A stretch of DNA of 21,982 nucleotides from Ruminococcaceae bacterium UBA1425 (GCA_002329365.1 DCUB01000051.1:1-21982), one strand, 5' to 3'; counted from the stretch's first letter, positions 16,201 through 21,871 are shown. A program made the numbers and translations. The notes: generated by a model from the sequence alone, not told the origin.

Positions 16201-17590
16201 TGTTGAGCGGGTGGCGTGCGACAGATACTATGGACGGCGTTGTGTCGAGCGGCAGCTTTGTGTCGCTGTCAAGCGCGAACAGATAAACTGTTTCGTTCAG
16301 GTCGCCCGTATCGCCGTAAAGCTCAAGAAAGCCTCCGCCCTCTCCCTTAATTTCGCGGATAAGCTGGGTAATGGCTCCCCTTTTTCTCTCCCAACCCGAA
16401 AAGCAGCCCTGCGTGGCGGAGTAGACCCTCGGACGCACCGCCAGAATGAATCCTCCGCCAAGGCTTTCGTTCAGCTCGTCTATAGCCCTTTTTACCGCGG
16501 CTATTTCAGCCTTGTCCTCCGGCCTCTCCGGCGTTCCGGCGCTTTTGAGGTCTGCCAGCAGGCAAATTTTTACGTTTTCGCCGCCGTTTGAAAGCCACAG
16601 CTCCCTCAGGTGCCGTTTAAGCTTTTTCGCGCTTTCAGCTCCGTGGAGAAGAACAGAAACCGTTATTAGCGTCTTTGAATCGTTCGGTACCTTATTATCC
16701 GTTTCCATTCTCGGTAGCGGAAGCGTTTTTGTAAGATACGGCGATACGGCGCCCGTTACTGCCGAAATAAGCGCCCTGAAGGGCAGATACAGTAGCACCG
16801 CCGGGTACAGTTCGCCTGTGAAAAGCGAGGTCACAGCAGCCGCAATTATCGGCAGCAGATTTTCCATGATAATCAGAAACGATCCGATTTTTCTGCCGCG
16901 CCCGTTATCAAACAGACCGTTGCCTATGTGTCTTTCCGCTTCTGTCGTGCCCGCCCGCGCGTTTTCAAGCAGACGTAACGCTATCTGTTCTTCGTCCGTA
17001 TGATTCTTTCTTGCCTGGCGTGAAATAAGGTATCTGTAAAGCGACTTTGTTTCGTCAGCCATGTCCTTATATATACCGGCGGGGTCAAGAAGCAGCAGCT
17101 TTTCCACGGGGCTTAGTCTTTCGTTTAACGCGTCAAAGTCAATGTCGGGCATACTTCTCATCGACTTCACCGTGTTGCCGATAAGCTCCGTCGCTTCGCC
17201 GCCCTCCATACGGATGCTTTTGCAGGCATAGTGCAGGAGAACGCAGCGAAGCATAACCGGCAGCAGCTCGGCTTCGCAGCCTCTGAGCTTGTGCGGTTCA
17301 AGCTTTTCTGTCAATTCCTCCTGAATAGGAAGAACACCGTTTTCGCATATTCTTATACAAAGCGTATATATCAAAGGAAGTCCGTCAGCGCCGCAAGGCG
17401 GCAGTGCGTTTTTAAGCGCCGCTGCCGCCGGTCTAATCTCGCGCTCGAACAGATAGTAGTTGTCGCTGAGCCATTCGTCGAAGGGGCTTTTTTCCTTAGC
17501 TGACAGCGACTTCGCGTATGCGCGCCTCAGCTCTCTGCGCTCTTTTTTCAGGAGCTTAACAAGAGCCTCCGAACTACTCTTTCCACGCAA
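10283..17590 (-). CDS. ndvB: Cyclic beta-1,2-glucan synthase-type GT84/GH94 membrane enzyme
   Basis: This 2435-residue protein should build a beta-1,2-glucan from UDP-glucose at the cytoplasmic membrane and close or trim it, as NdvB/ChvB/Cgs proteins do. Membrane segments lie near residues 240-290, 610-650 and 745-780. The GT84 domain (about 320-600) shows FALDSDT near 440 (DxD type), SHDILEG near 553 and RWIRGDWQ near 588. The middle glycoamylase-like region (about 800-1200; the cyclisation domain, recently classed GH189) has RTSPTNIGFMLL near 838 and NWYDT...PRYLSCVDSGNL near 883-908. Two GH94 N-terminal-type sandwiches follow from about 1237 and 1716, then the GH94 barrel, with FYQSGGAWGFRDQLQD near 1980 and GGGDWNDG near 2120, which carries the conserved acid. 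Rhizobial and Brucella homologues are about 2800 residues, so this is somewhat short but has every domain. The start is TTG at 17590, because an in-frame TGA lies just upstream and AAAGGA sits 10 nt before it. No exporter gene adjoins it. The product (cyclic or linear glucan) is inferred from architecture. Confidence 0.88.
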   Translation of the reverse strand: MRGKSSSEALVKLLKKERRELRRAYAKSLSAKEKSPFDEWLSDNYYLFEREIRPAAAALKNALPPCGADGLPLIYTLCIRICENGVLPIQEELTEKLEPHKLRGCEAELLPVMLRCVLLHYACKSIRMEGGEATELIGNTVKSMRSMPDIDFDALNERLSPVEKLLLLDPAGIYKDMADETKSLYRYLISRQARKNHTDEEQIALRLLENARAGTTEAERHIGNGLFDNGRGRKIGSFLIIMENLLPIIAAAVTSLFTGELYPAVLLYLPFRALISAVTGAVSPYLTKTLPLPRMETDNKVPNDSKTLITVSVLLHGAESAKKLKRHLRELWLSNGGENVKICLLADLKSAGTPERPEDKAEIAAVKRAIDELNESLGGGFILAVRPRVYSATQGCFSGWERKRGAITQLIREIKGEGGGFLELYGDTGDLNETVYLFALDSDTKLPLDTTPSIVSVARHPLNRPVINESLGAVTSGYGILAPGVGVTLGSSTTTFSKVMAGEFGFTAYDSVVSERYQDFFGEGIFSGKGLIDVDAFYRLLNDTLPEEKILSHDILEGCFLRCGYVSDIQVTDGFPKRQTAYYDRMERWIRGDWQNGVFIFGNNPLNGLSRYKLIDNLLRSFTPVAAAVAVLLSGLMNSKAAAVTVTVCLLAAAGGNFLSAARTVIKGGTSMLSRLYYSPAMPAALADLTRGAALLGMLPQTAWTSLCGVFRALWRSAVSKKRMLEWTTFAQSDRMNNDLKTILRCLPSLISSVFLLVFPSPYSRLCGLIFLSGTVFLLFSGKEKEKKGAKLSYFDRDRLNSYAAAMWRYFEELCTPENNWLPPDNMQETPVYRTANRTSPTNIGFMLLCTLAARDLGLIESGELYERLSKSLASVEKLEKYEGNLLNWYDTRSLKPLFPRYLSCVDSGNLLCCLTALKEGLREYLGEKTELAELIVRIERLISDTDISVFYNRRRRLFHIGIDYENNELSPSFYDLLMSEARMTGYFAISSKYISKKHWGALGRTLVGAGRYTGLASWTGTMFEYFMPYIFLPAPEGTLGFEALKFCAWCQKKRTEGREVPWGISESGFYAFDRQLNYQYKAHGVQKLGLKRGLDNELVISPYSTFLVLPLEPSAAMKNLRRLEDMEMTGRCGFYEAADFTPVRTNGQDYTVVRSYMAHHVGMSMLSILNTLKGNIIQKRFMADDNMSSGECLLYEKIPIGASVFKDIEMRNIPKTRERTEPQKREFELITPAVPHVKLLTNGEWTSAMTDVGASMSLYRRTSVFRHSPDLLRDPQGVFALLKSDSLTLPVVNALGYQDDVEYKCEFSNAEVEHSAEKDGVSVIMKTSVHPRISGEQRTFIIKNKRQGTLNAELIIYFEPSLAPVRDAKAHPAFSKLFIEDRYDAQNKILTFTRRPRGEEHTISLAAGFLENVVFSFETSRVRLLKSGEGTASLLCDVPEFRGAGGIPDVCGAFRIKVKLPQRGAAEVNLLLAASSTESEAINKILKMRETGGIKSGKGAPELLREGSMETVIGDPIIPCLLYGPKITKESADAVSKNRLGRNAVWAFGVSGDDPVIYIEVHNVSDTARAVPYIRLNDRLRRAGIMSDLVIGYREGGEYDTPIFSAIREAFRNEKAEDSLINGGGAHIINLSNYSTEEVLALKAAASYIAPKTQERLERREYPFVPAVLSRTQLPKKRNQSDNVKIHRFTDEGIIIGEDNKKPCVPWSLVLANPSFGTLVSDKSLGFTWAVNSRENKLTPWSNDTRTDNTGEMLILKFRNKSYDLIRNSTVEFCPDYARYTGKAGEVEYEVTVKVPEKGMMKVCELKLKNKSPVQIKTCAIYYTEPVLGVDREHERFVRTDRIGSGIVMTSAYSEIKGFAELTVDGEADFFCTDRMDFWRSEDKKSRRNSTFDVCAAVGKDVWLGQDEEKTVVFRLMWAAKRDAVIVMKRVRASKADENGNYLRLSSPDKALDRMINTWLPHQILSSRIYGRTGFYQSGGAWGFRDQLQDCTALIMLKPELVKRHIYRCAAVQFEEGDVLHWWHKMPVRNGIKGVRTRYSDDMLWLPYAVAEYTEKTGDMSILRTKIRYLRDCELSAEENERYFCPSRSDVKGSVYEHCVRATERAMKTGAHGLALIGGGDWNDGFNRIGIGGKGESVWLSQFLAIVLRKMAVICRYAGDTQRESDYIEYADRLTQAVDKNAWDGERYLRAFFDDGTPLGTRAEGRARQQECVTDSLSQSFAVFADMPDKEKTAKALDTAVRDLVDEKSRIIKLLAPPFTGRGLNAGYITAYPMGIRENGGQYTHAAVWLCMALIRSGRKEEGIRLLRMINPASICDTEEGVELYRAEPYALAGDVSANETNKGCTGWSLYTGSAAWYYRAVCEEILGIRIMDEKIFLNPQITKELLPCKVEMRIKYTDIMICIESERNGKLFVDEKPADFIPIDQKSHIAVII

Positions 17591-17600
17591 CTTTTTTCAG

Positions 17601-17606
17601 TCCTTT
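17601..17606 (-). promoter_or_regulatory. Ribosome binding site deciding the TTG start at 17590
   Basis: AAAGGA on the minus strand lies 10 nt before TTG at 17590. The same frame carries TGA within this site, so no earlier start is possible. The nearby ATG at 17609 is in another frame and stops after 11 codons. Confidence 0.65.
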
Positions 17607-17618
17607 CATTTTAAAGCG

Positions 17619-17786
17619 TCAGCGTCTGCGTTTACCGTCCGTTTTCAGCCCGCATATCAGTTTTACCGAACTCACAGCCGACAGAACCAGCATGGCGCAA
17701 ATCAGCCCCTTTACCGCTCCCTTGAGGCAGCGGGCAAGCTTGTCTGTAATTACAAGCAGCTTCAGAAGGCTAAGCAGCTCTTTCAT
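17619..17786 (-). CDS. 55-residue single-pass membrane peptide upstream of glucan synthase
   Basis: An ATG at 17786 opens 55 codons ending in TGA at 17619-17621, only 28 bp before the TTG of the glucan synthase. The N-terminal half is Leu/Lys-rich and amphipathic (MKELLSLLKLL), and a hydrophobic span near residues 27-46 (LICAMLVLSAVSSVKLICGL) could cross the membrane. The tail is strongly basic (KTDGKRRR). The ribosome site is weak (GATGAGATGAT region). I recognise no family. Tight spacing, Cys residues within and beside the span and a good reading frame argue for a real gene translated with the synthase, perhaps an accessory subunit of the membrane enzyme. That role is inference, and the alternative is a non-functional leader ORF. 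Confidence 0.55.
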   Translation of the reverse strand: MKELLSLLKLLVITDKLARCLKGAVKGLICAMLVLSAVSSVKLICGLKTDGKRRR

Positions 17787-17899
17787 ATATTATCATCTCA
17801 TCTAACTCAGTTAAATAAAAGTGAACCTGAACGCTTCCGTAGGGGCGACCTATGTCAGCAGGCAAAGTTAATTTATTTGATGACAAAAGTCATATCGCA

Positions 17900-17920
17900 G
17901 GAAGCGGTTTTGACTGTTCC
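17900..17920 (-). repeat. Degenerate copy of the GGAACG palindrome
   Basis: GGAAGCGGTTTTGACTGTTCC followed by GC differs from the intact copy near the right edge (21852-21871 plus GC) by one inserted base and two substitutions. It is in inverted orientation to the copy at 17950-17969. Confidence 0.6.
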
Positions 17921-17949
17921 GCGGATTTCTTGCATGGGTTGGATTATTC

Positions 17950-17969
17950 GGAACGGTCAAGACCGTTCC
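17950..17969 (+). repeat. GGAACGGTC palindrome (9-bp arms, AA loop)
   Basis: GGAACGGTC, AA and GACCGTTCC make a perfect 9-bp stem, followed by CTAC. The same element occurs inverted at 21852-21871. Confidence 0.85.
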
Positions 17970-18003
17970 CTACATATTAAATGTTAAGATGTTACGGAAT
18001 AGC

Positions 18004-18076
18004 AGGGAACGCATTTATGCGTTCCGAAATGCAGTAACTTTTCTGTAACCTTGCGGAACGCATAAATGCGTTCCCT
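18004..18076. repeat. Inverted pair of GGAACGCAT palindromes (REP dimer-like)
   Basis: Two palindromes (18006-18025 and 18055-18074), each with arms GGAACGCAT/ATGCGTTCC and a 2-nt loop, lie in opposite orientation. The outer pair is therefore a perfect 23-bp inverted repeat (18004-18026 with 18054-18076) around a 27-nt spacer. The layout resembles paired REP elements. Confidence 0.85.
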
Positions 18077-18099
18077 ACTTTTGAATTGTCTGTTTATCC

Positions 18100-18162
18100 T
18101 GTCATTCTGAGCTAAGCGAAGAATCTTAAAGATCCTTCGGCTCGTTGCGCCTCAGGATGACA
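18100..18162. repeat. 63-bp imperfect hairpin repeat (MITE-like), possibly acting as spoVAD terminator
   Basis: Ends TGTCATTCTGAG (18100-18111) and CTCAGGATGACA (18151-18162) are inverted with one mismatch. The middle CGAAGAATCTT/AAGATCCTTCG is a second inverted pair with one mismatch. Related sequence recurs at 21899-21930 and 21944-21982. It starts 10 bp after the spoVAD stop codon, so its stem could terminate that transcript, although no clean U-tract follows. Confidence 0.75.
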
Positions 18163-18171
18163 AAGCGACTG

Positions 18172-19182
18172 TCAGTGCGTAAGCAGCACGCCGTGGGCTA
18201 TTGACGGTATGCTCTCGCCCTGAAGCGACGACACGGGTGACATCAGCGCGCCTGTTCCCACGAACAGCACCTTGTTGAGTTCGCCTGCTTTAAGGCGGCG
18301 GACAATATACGAGCACACCACCGAGCCGCTGCACCCGCAGCCCGACGCGCCCGCGTGGACGTCCTGTTCGTCGAGGTCATAAAGCATGAGTCCGCAGTCG
18401 GCGTGAACGGGGCTGATGTCTACGTTTTCATCCTTTTGCAGCAGCTCCAGAAGAAGCTGCGAGCCTACAACCCCGAGGTCACCCGTCAGAATCATATCGA
18501 AGTCCTCGGGGCGCGAATTTGTATCCCTCAGAAAATCTATAATAGTCCTTGCCGCGGCGGGCGCCATTGCCGCGCCCATATTGTTCGAATCCTTGATTCC
18601 GAGGTCCTGTATTCTGCCGATTATCGCGGCGTCTATGTGCACGCCCTCGCCCTGCGCCTTAACCACCGCCGCGCCCGCCGCGCTTGCCGTCCATTGAGAC
18701 GTGGGACATCTCTGTCCGCCGTATTCAAGCGGCATTCTGAACTGCTTTTCCGCAGAGCAGAAATGAGATGATGTCGACGCGACGGCAGCTCCGATTATTC
18801 CGCAGTCGGTCATGATTCCCGCCATAGCAAGCGAAAGGGCCATTGTCGAACAGGCTCCGTAAAGACCGGTGAGCGGAATGTCAAGCTCACGCAGACCGAA
18901 GGTTGTGCCTATGCATTGATTTAAGAGGTCTCCCGCGAAAATCATGTCGACGTCGGAGGGCGACGTAGCGGCAATTGCAAGCGCCCTTGTTACGGCTTCA
19001 CGATGGAACGTGCTTTCCGCTTTTTCCCACGAGCTTTCACCTGCCTTTGAATCCTCGTATATCTTATCAAACTCGGTACCTAACGGTCCCTCGCCCTCTT
19101 TTTTTGTCCCTACGGCCGCCGAGCCTACAATAACGGGGCGCGACGGCAGCAAAAGCGTATATCTGCCCTGTCTTACTGCCAT
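18172..19182 (-). CDS. spoVAD: Stage V sporulation protein AD
   Basis: This 336-residue soluble protein of the SpoVA complex takes part in dipicolinic acid uptake into the forespore and release at germination; the B. subtilis protein binds dipicolinate directly. It has the thiolase-like fold of the family: GLYGACSTMALSLA near residue 107 keeps the thiolase-type Cys region, GGQRCPTSQWTASAAGA near 155 and HAGASGCGCSGSV near 276 are family-typical stretches, and the length matches the usual 335-340. The ATG at 19182 has AAGGAG 8 nt upstream. It lies 75 bp after spoVAC and is probably cotranscribed with it. The stop is followed by repeats rather than by spoVAE. Confidence 0.95.
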   Translation of the reverse strand: MAVRQGRYTLLLPSRPVIVGSAAVGTKKEGEGPLGTEFDKIYEDSKAGESSWEKAESTFHREAVTRALAIAATSPSDVDMIFAGDLLNQCIGTTFGLRELDIPLTGLYGACSTMALSLAMAGIMTDCGIIGAAVASTSSHFCSAEKQFRMPLEYGGQRCPTSQWTASAAGAAVVKAQGEGVHIDAAIIGRIQDLGIKDSNNMGAAMAPAAARTIIDFLRDTNSRPEDFDMILTGDLGVVGSQLLLELLQKDENVDISPVHADCGLMLYDLDEQDVHAGASGCGCSGSVVCSYIVRRLKAGELNKVLFVGTGALMSPVSSLQGESIPSIAHGVLLTH

Positions 19183-19257
19183 TTTTTATTCTCCTTGTCG
19201 ATGTATATTGTCTGAAAGCCGGCTGCTAAATCCGGCACACTATTATTCGGTACCTTA

Positions 19258-19698
19258 TCATCTTTGCGTTATCCAATATATGAATCCGTATATGAATGCA
19301 GTCGAGCAGCCGTAGACAATAACGGGGCCGGCAATCTTGAACATTTCCGCAGCCGTACCGAGTATTCTGCCCTCGCTCTGATACTCCATAGCGGGCGAAA
19401 CGATGGAGTTTGCAAATCCCGTTATGGGTACTATGGTGCCTGCGCCCGCGTGCTTTGCTATCCTGTCAAAAATGCCGAACGCTGTCAGTATCGCGGTTAA
19501 GACTATAAGAGTTATTGTCACGAGCGCTTTCACACCGTCTTCGCTGATGTTGAGCCTTGTGAAAATCGTAAACAGACCTTCACCCAAGGCGCATATCAAT
19601 CCGCCTACGGTAAAAGCCTTTATAATGTTAAGTCCCTTTGGTGACGGAGGAGACGCCTTTTTTGCCATTTTCCCGTATTCCTTTTCGGTTGTCGCCAT
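19258..19698 (-). CDS. spoVAC: Stage V sporulation protein AC
   Basis: This 146-residue inner-membrane protein of the spore dipicolinic acid channel has a mechanosensitive-channel-like activity reported for the B. subtilis protein. Family hallmarks are KAFTVGGLICALGEGL near residues 27-42, TAFGIFDRIAKHAGAG near 72-87 and VPITGFANSIVSPAMEYQSEG near 90-110. Hydrophobic spans lie near 28-47, 58-78, 85-104 and 117-142, and a basic, Pro-containing N-terminus precedes them. The ATG at 19698 has AAAGGATG about 9 nt upstream. It is the first gene of a spoVAC-spoVAD unit with a probable sigma-G promoter, which fits expression in the forespore. It is divergent from the plus-strand ttcA-like gene. Confidence 0.95.
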   Translation of the reverse strand: MATTEKEYGKMAKKASPPSPKGLNIIKAFTVGGLICALGEGLFTIFTRLNISEDGVKALVTITLIVLTAILTAFGIFDRIAKHAGAGTIVPITGFANSIVSPAMEYQSEGRILGTAAEMFKIAGPVIVYGCSTAFIYGFIYWITQR

Positions 19699-19735
19699 TT
19701 ACGGTTCATCCTTTCAAAACGCTTTTTGTCGCATC

Positions 19736-19764
19736 TATTTTGTCCCAATTAGACAAATATATTC
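19736..19764 (-). promoter_or_regulatory. Probable forespore sigma-G promoter of spoVAC-spoVAD
   Basis: On the minus strand GAATA (19764-19760) fits the sigma-G -35 pattern. After a 17-nt spacer, CAAAATA (19742-19736) matches the -10 pattern CATnnTA at all but one fixed base. The predicted start near 19729 gives a leader of about 30 nt with the ribosome site inside it. In B. subtilis the spoVA operon is sigma-G dependent. Confidence 0.6.
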
Positions 19765-19807
19765 AATAATCCGCCGCTAAAATCGTCATCAATTTACCGC
19801 ATTAATA

Positions 19808-19836
19808 TTGTATTTTCGAGCCTGAAAGCGTATAAT
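19808..19836 (+). promoter_or_regulatory. Sigma-A-type promoter of the ttcA-like operon
   Basis: TTGTAT (19808-19813), 17 nt, then TATAAT (19831-19836). The -10 is perfect and the -35 keeps only TTG. The predicted leader to the ATG at 19870 is about 27 nt. Confidence 0.6.
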
Positions 19837-19869
19837 ATTTAATCTAAGGTTTTTATTGGATGTGTTACA

Positions 19870-20580
19870 ATGCAAAAGCTTATGTCATACATGCGCTCCG
19901 CCATGGAAAGGTACGGCATGGTTCAAAGCGGCGACAATATTGCCGTCGGGCTTTCGGGGGGTAAGGATTCCGTAGCACTGCTTTACGCTCTGGCGCGCAT
20001 GCGGCTGTTTTATCCCGAAAAATTCGAGCTTTGCGCCATTTCGATTGACATGTGTTTCGGCGGTGTCGAAACGGATTACAGCGCGCTTCAAAGCCTTTGC
20101 GAAAAGATAGACGTGCCATACATCATAAAGCGAACGCAGATAGGCGAGATTATTTTTGACATACGCAAGAAACCGAACCCCTGCAGCCTGTGCGCCCGTA
20201 TGCGGCGGGGCGCCCTGCACGACGCGGCAAAGGCTGCCGGCTGCAATAAATTAGCTCTCGGGCACCATATGGACGACGCTGTCGAAACCTTTGTGATGAA
20301 CCTTTTAAACGAAGCGCGCGTAGGCTGCTTTTCGCCCGTTACATACCTTTCGCGCAAGGACCTGTACATGATAAGGCCGATGATATTCGCGCGCGAGAGC
20401 GACTGCGCAAGGGTTACCCGCCGCGAGAATCTGCCCGTAGTAAAAAGCAAATGTCCCGCCGACGGCTGCACGGAGCGTCAGAGGACAAAGGAGCTGCTTA
20501 ACAGTCTTGAAAAAGACTATTCGGACGTCAGATATAAAATACTTGGCGCGATGCAGCGTGGACATATCAACGGCTTTTAA
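19870..20580 (+). CDS. ttcA: TtcA-family tRNA thiolation PP-loop ATPase
   Basis: This 236-residue cytoplasmic enzyme is expected to adenylate a tRNA base and replace its oxygen with sulfur; TtcA makes 2-thiocytidine at tRNA position 32 with a [4Fe-4S] cluster. The PP-loop SGGKDS is at 29-34. CSLC at 105-108 and Cys195 in CPADGC match the three cluster-binding cysteines of E. coli TtcA (CxxC plus one later Cys). GHHMDD at 131-136 is the second conserved nucleotide-site motif. It is shorter than E. coli TtcA (about 310), as are other Firmicute members. The ribosome site (GGATGTG) is weak. It is followed 18 bp later by the ApgM-family gene. The exact tRNA base is inferred; TtcA and related thiolases are hard to separate by motif alone. 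Confidence 0.82.
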   Translation: MQKLMSYMRSAMERYGMVQSGDNIAVGLSGGKDSVALLYALARMRLFYPEKFELCAISIDMCFGGVETDYSALQSLCEKIDVPYIIKRTQIGEIIFDIRKKPNPCSLCARMRRGALHDAAKAAGCNKLALGHHMDDAVETFVMNLLNEARVGCFSPVTYLSRKDLYMIRPMIFARESDCARVTRRENLPVVKSKCPADGCTERQRTKELLNSLEKDYSDVRYKILGAMQRGHINGF

Positions 20581-20598
20581 GAAAAGAGGGATGTATAT

Positions 20599-21810
20599 AT
20601 GAAATACGTTGTTGTTCTGTATGACGGCATGGCCGATTATCCCGTCCCCGCTCTGGGCGGAAAAACTCCCATGGAGGCCGCGAAAAAGCCGGTTTTCGAC
20701 TCGCTCGCCCAAAAAGGCGAGGTAGGTCTTGTAAAAACCATACCCGACGGCGTAAAGCCGGGGAGCGACGTCGCGAACCTCAGCGTTCTCGGCTATGACC
20801 CGCGAAAATACCACAAGGGGCGTTCACCTCTCGAGGCGGCGAACCTCGGTATAAAAATGGCTGCCGACGACGTGGCGCTTCGCTGCAATCTTGTAACCTT
20901 GAGCGACGAGGATAATTACGACGACAAAACAATGATAGACTACTCCGCCGGCGACATAAGCAGCGGGGAAGCGGCGGAGATAATAAGGTCGGTAGACGAG
21001 CGTTTCGGCAGCGATAAATACAGCTTTTACAGCGGCGTCAGCTACCGCCACTGCCTTATTGTGCACGGCGGAACCACGCAGCTCGGCAAAATGACGCCGC
21101 CGCACGACATATCAAAGCGCGTTATAGGCCCGTATATATCCGCCCACAAAAACGCCGTGGATCTGACACGAATGATGCGCGAAAGCTACGCTTTTTTAAA
21201 GGACCATCCCGTCAACAAAAAGAGGGTTTCACAGGGAAAGCTTCCGGCAAACTCCGTTTGGTTCTGGGGCGAGGGCACCTGCACCGAGCTGCCGTCCTAT
21301 AAATCCCTTTTCGGCGTCGACGCTTCGATGATTTCCGCCGTCGACCTTTTAAACGGCATAGGCTTTTTAGCGGGCATGAGAACGCCGCGCATACCCGGCG
21401 CGACGGGATATATCGACACGAACTTCAAAGGCAAGGCGGAAGCGGCCGTAAACGAGCTTAAAAGCGGACAGAACTTCGTGTACCTCCACTTTGAAGCTCC
21501 CGACGAGTGCGGACACAGGAACGAGCCGGAAAACAAGGTGCGCTCCATTGAGCTAATCGACGAGCTTGTGCTGCCTGTGCTTCTTGATTACCTGCGCTCG
21601 CAGGGCGACTTCAGAATAATGATTCTGCCCGACCACCCGACGCCCATAGCAACGCTGACGCACGCGTCAGACCCCGTTCCTTACATGATTTACGACAGCA
21701 CGAACGAGCGCGGGGGCGTTGACACAATAAACGAAAACACCGCCGCCAAAACGGGCAATTTCGTCGATGTCGGTCACGAGCTGATGAAAATATTCATCGG
21801 TACCGAATGA
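20599..21810 (+). CDS. apgM: ApgM-family cofactor-independent phosphoglycerate mutase or homoserine kinase-like enzyme
   Basis: This 403-residue metalloenzyme of the alkaline phosphatase superfamily either interconverts 3- and 2-phosphoglycerate (archaeal-type iPGM) or, in the related subgroup proposed as homoserine kinases, acts in threonine synthesis. The metal-binding Asp is in VVLYDGMADYP (Asp9). Ser56 in KPGSDVANLSVLGYDP is the expected phosphorylated residue, and PDECGH near 300 and LPDHPTP near 343 supply further metal ligands. Length and start fit the family. AGAGGGATG lies about 7 nt before the ATG. It is cotranscribed with the ttcA-like gene. No threonine or glycolysis genes are in the window to choose between the two roles. 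Confidence 0.8.
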   Translation: MKYVVVLYDGMADYPVPALGGKTPMEAAKKPVFDSLAQKGEVGLVKTIPDGVKPGSDVANLSVLGYDPRKYHKGRSPLEAANLGIKMAADDVALRCNLVTLSDEDNYDDKTMIDYSAGDISSGEAAEIIRSVDERFGSDKYSFYSGVSYRHCLIVHGGTTQLGKMTPPHDISKRVIGPYISAHKNAVDLTRMMRESYAFLKDHPVNKKRVSQGKLPANSVWFWGEGTCTELPSYKSLFGVDASMISAVDLLNGIGFLAGMRTPRIPGATGYIDTNFKGKAEAAVNELKSGQNFVYLHFEAPDECGHRNEPENKVRSIELIDELVLPVLLDYLRSQGDFRIMILPDHPTPIATLTHASDPVPYMIYDSTNERGGVDTINENTAAKTGNFVDVGHELMKIFIGTE

Positions 21811-21851
21811 TTTGTGTTGTTGACCGACATTATAACTATAATATATGCGTA

Positions 21852-21871
21852 GGAACGGTCTTGACCGTTCC
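21852..21871 (-). repeat. GGAACGGTC palindrome, inverted copy
   Basis: The same 9-bp stem as 17950-17969 but with loop TT, i.e. the opposite orientation. It lies 41 bp after the ApgM-family stop and may serve as a transcription end, though no U-tract follows. Confidence 0.8.

Larger units (their letters stand above)
17787..18171. other. Gene-free gap filled with palindromic repeats
   Basis: These 385 bp between spoVAD and the 55-residue gene hold no coding frame of useful size. They hold, left to right: an ATGAC-AAAA-GTCAT inverted repeat (17880-17893), a degenerate and an intact GGAACGGTC palindrome, a 73-bp inverted pair of GGAACGCAT palindromes and a 63-bp imperfect hairpin element. The motif gtaggggcgacc (17839-17850) resembles half of another repeat style. 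No convincing -35/-10 pair for the gene at 17786 was found. Confidence 0.7.

Noticed and set aside
16446..17003. 185-residue and other plus-strand frames inside 10283-17590
   Set aside because: They are antisense shadows of the GT84/GH94 coding sequence with low-complexity Ser/Arg/Pro content and no ribosome sites or domains.
17576..17609. ATG at 17609 as the start of the glucan synthase or as a frameshift leader
   Set aside because: It is in a different frame and stops after 11 codons; the glucan synthase frame has TGA upstream, so TTG at 17590 is the earliest start.
17839..17850. gtaggggcgacc as a further repeat family
   Set aside because: Only one half-copy is present in the window, so the family cannot be supported from this sequence.
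17900..18076. CRISPR-like array
   Set aside because: The units are palindromes in alternating orientation with irregular spacing and two inner sequences, and no cas genes are present.
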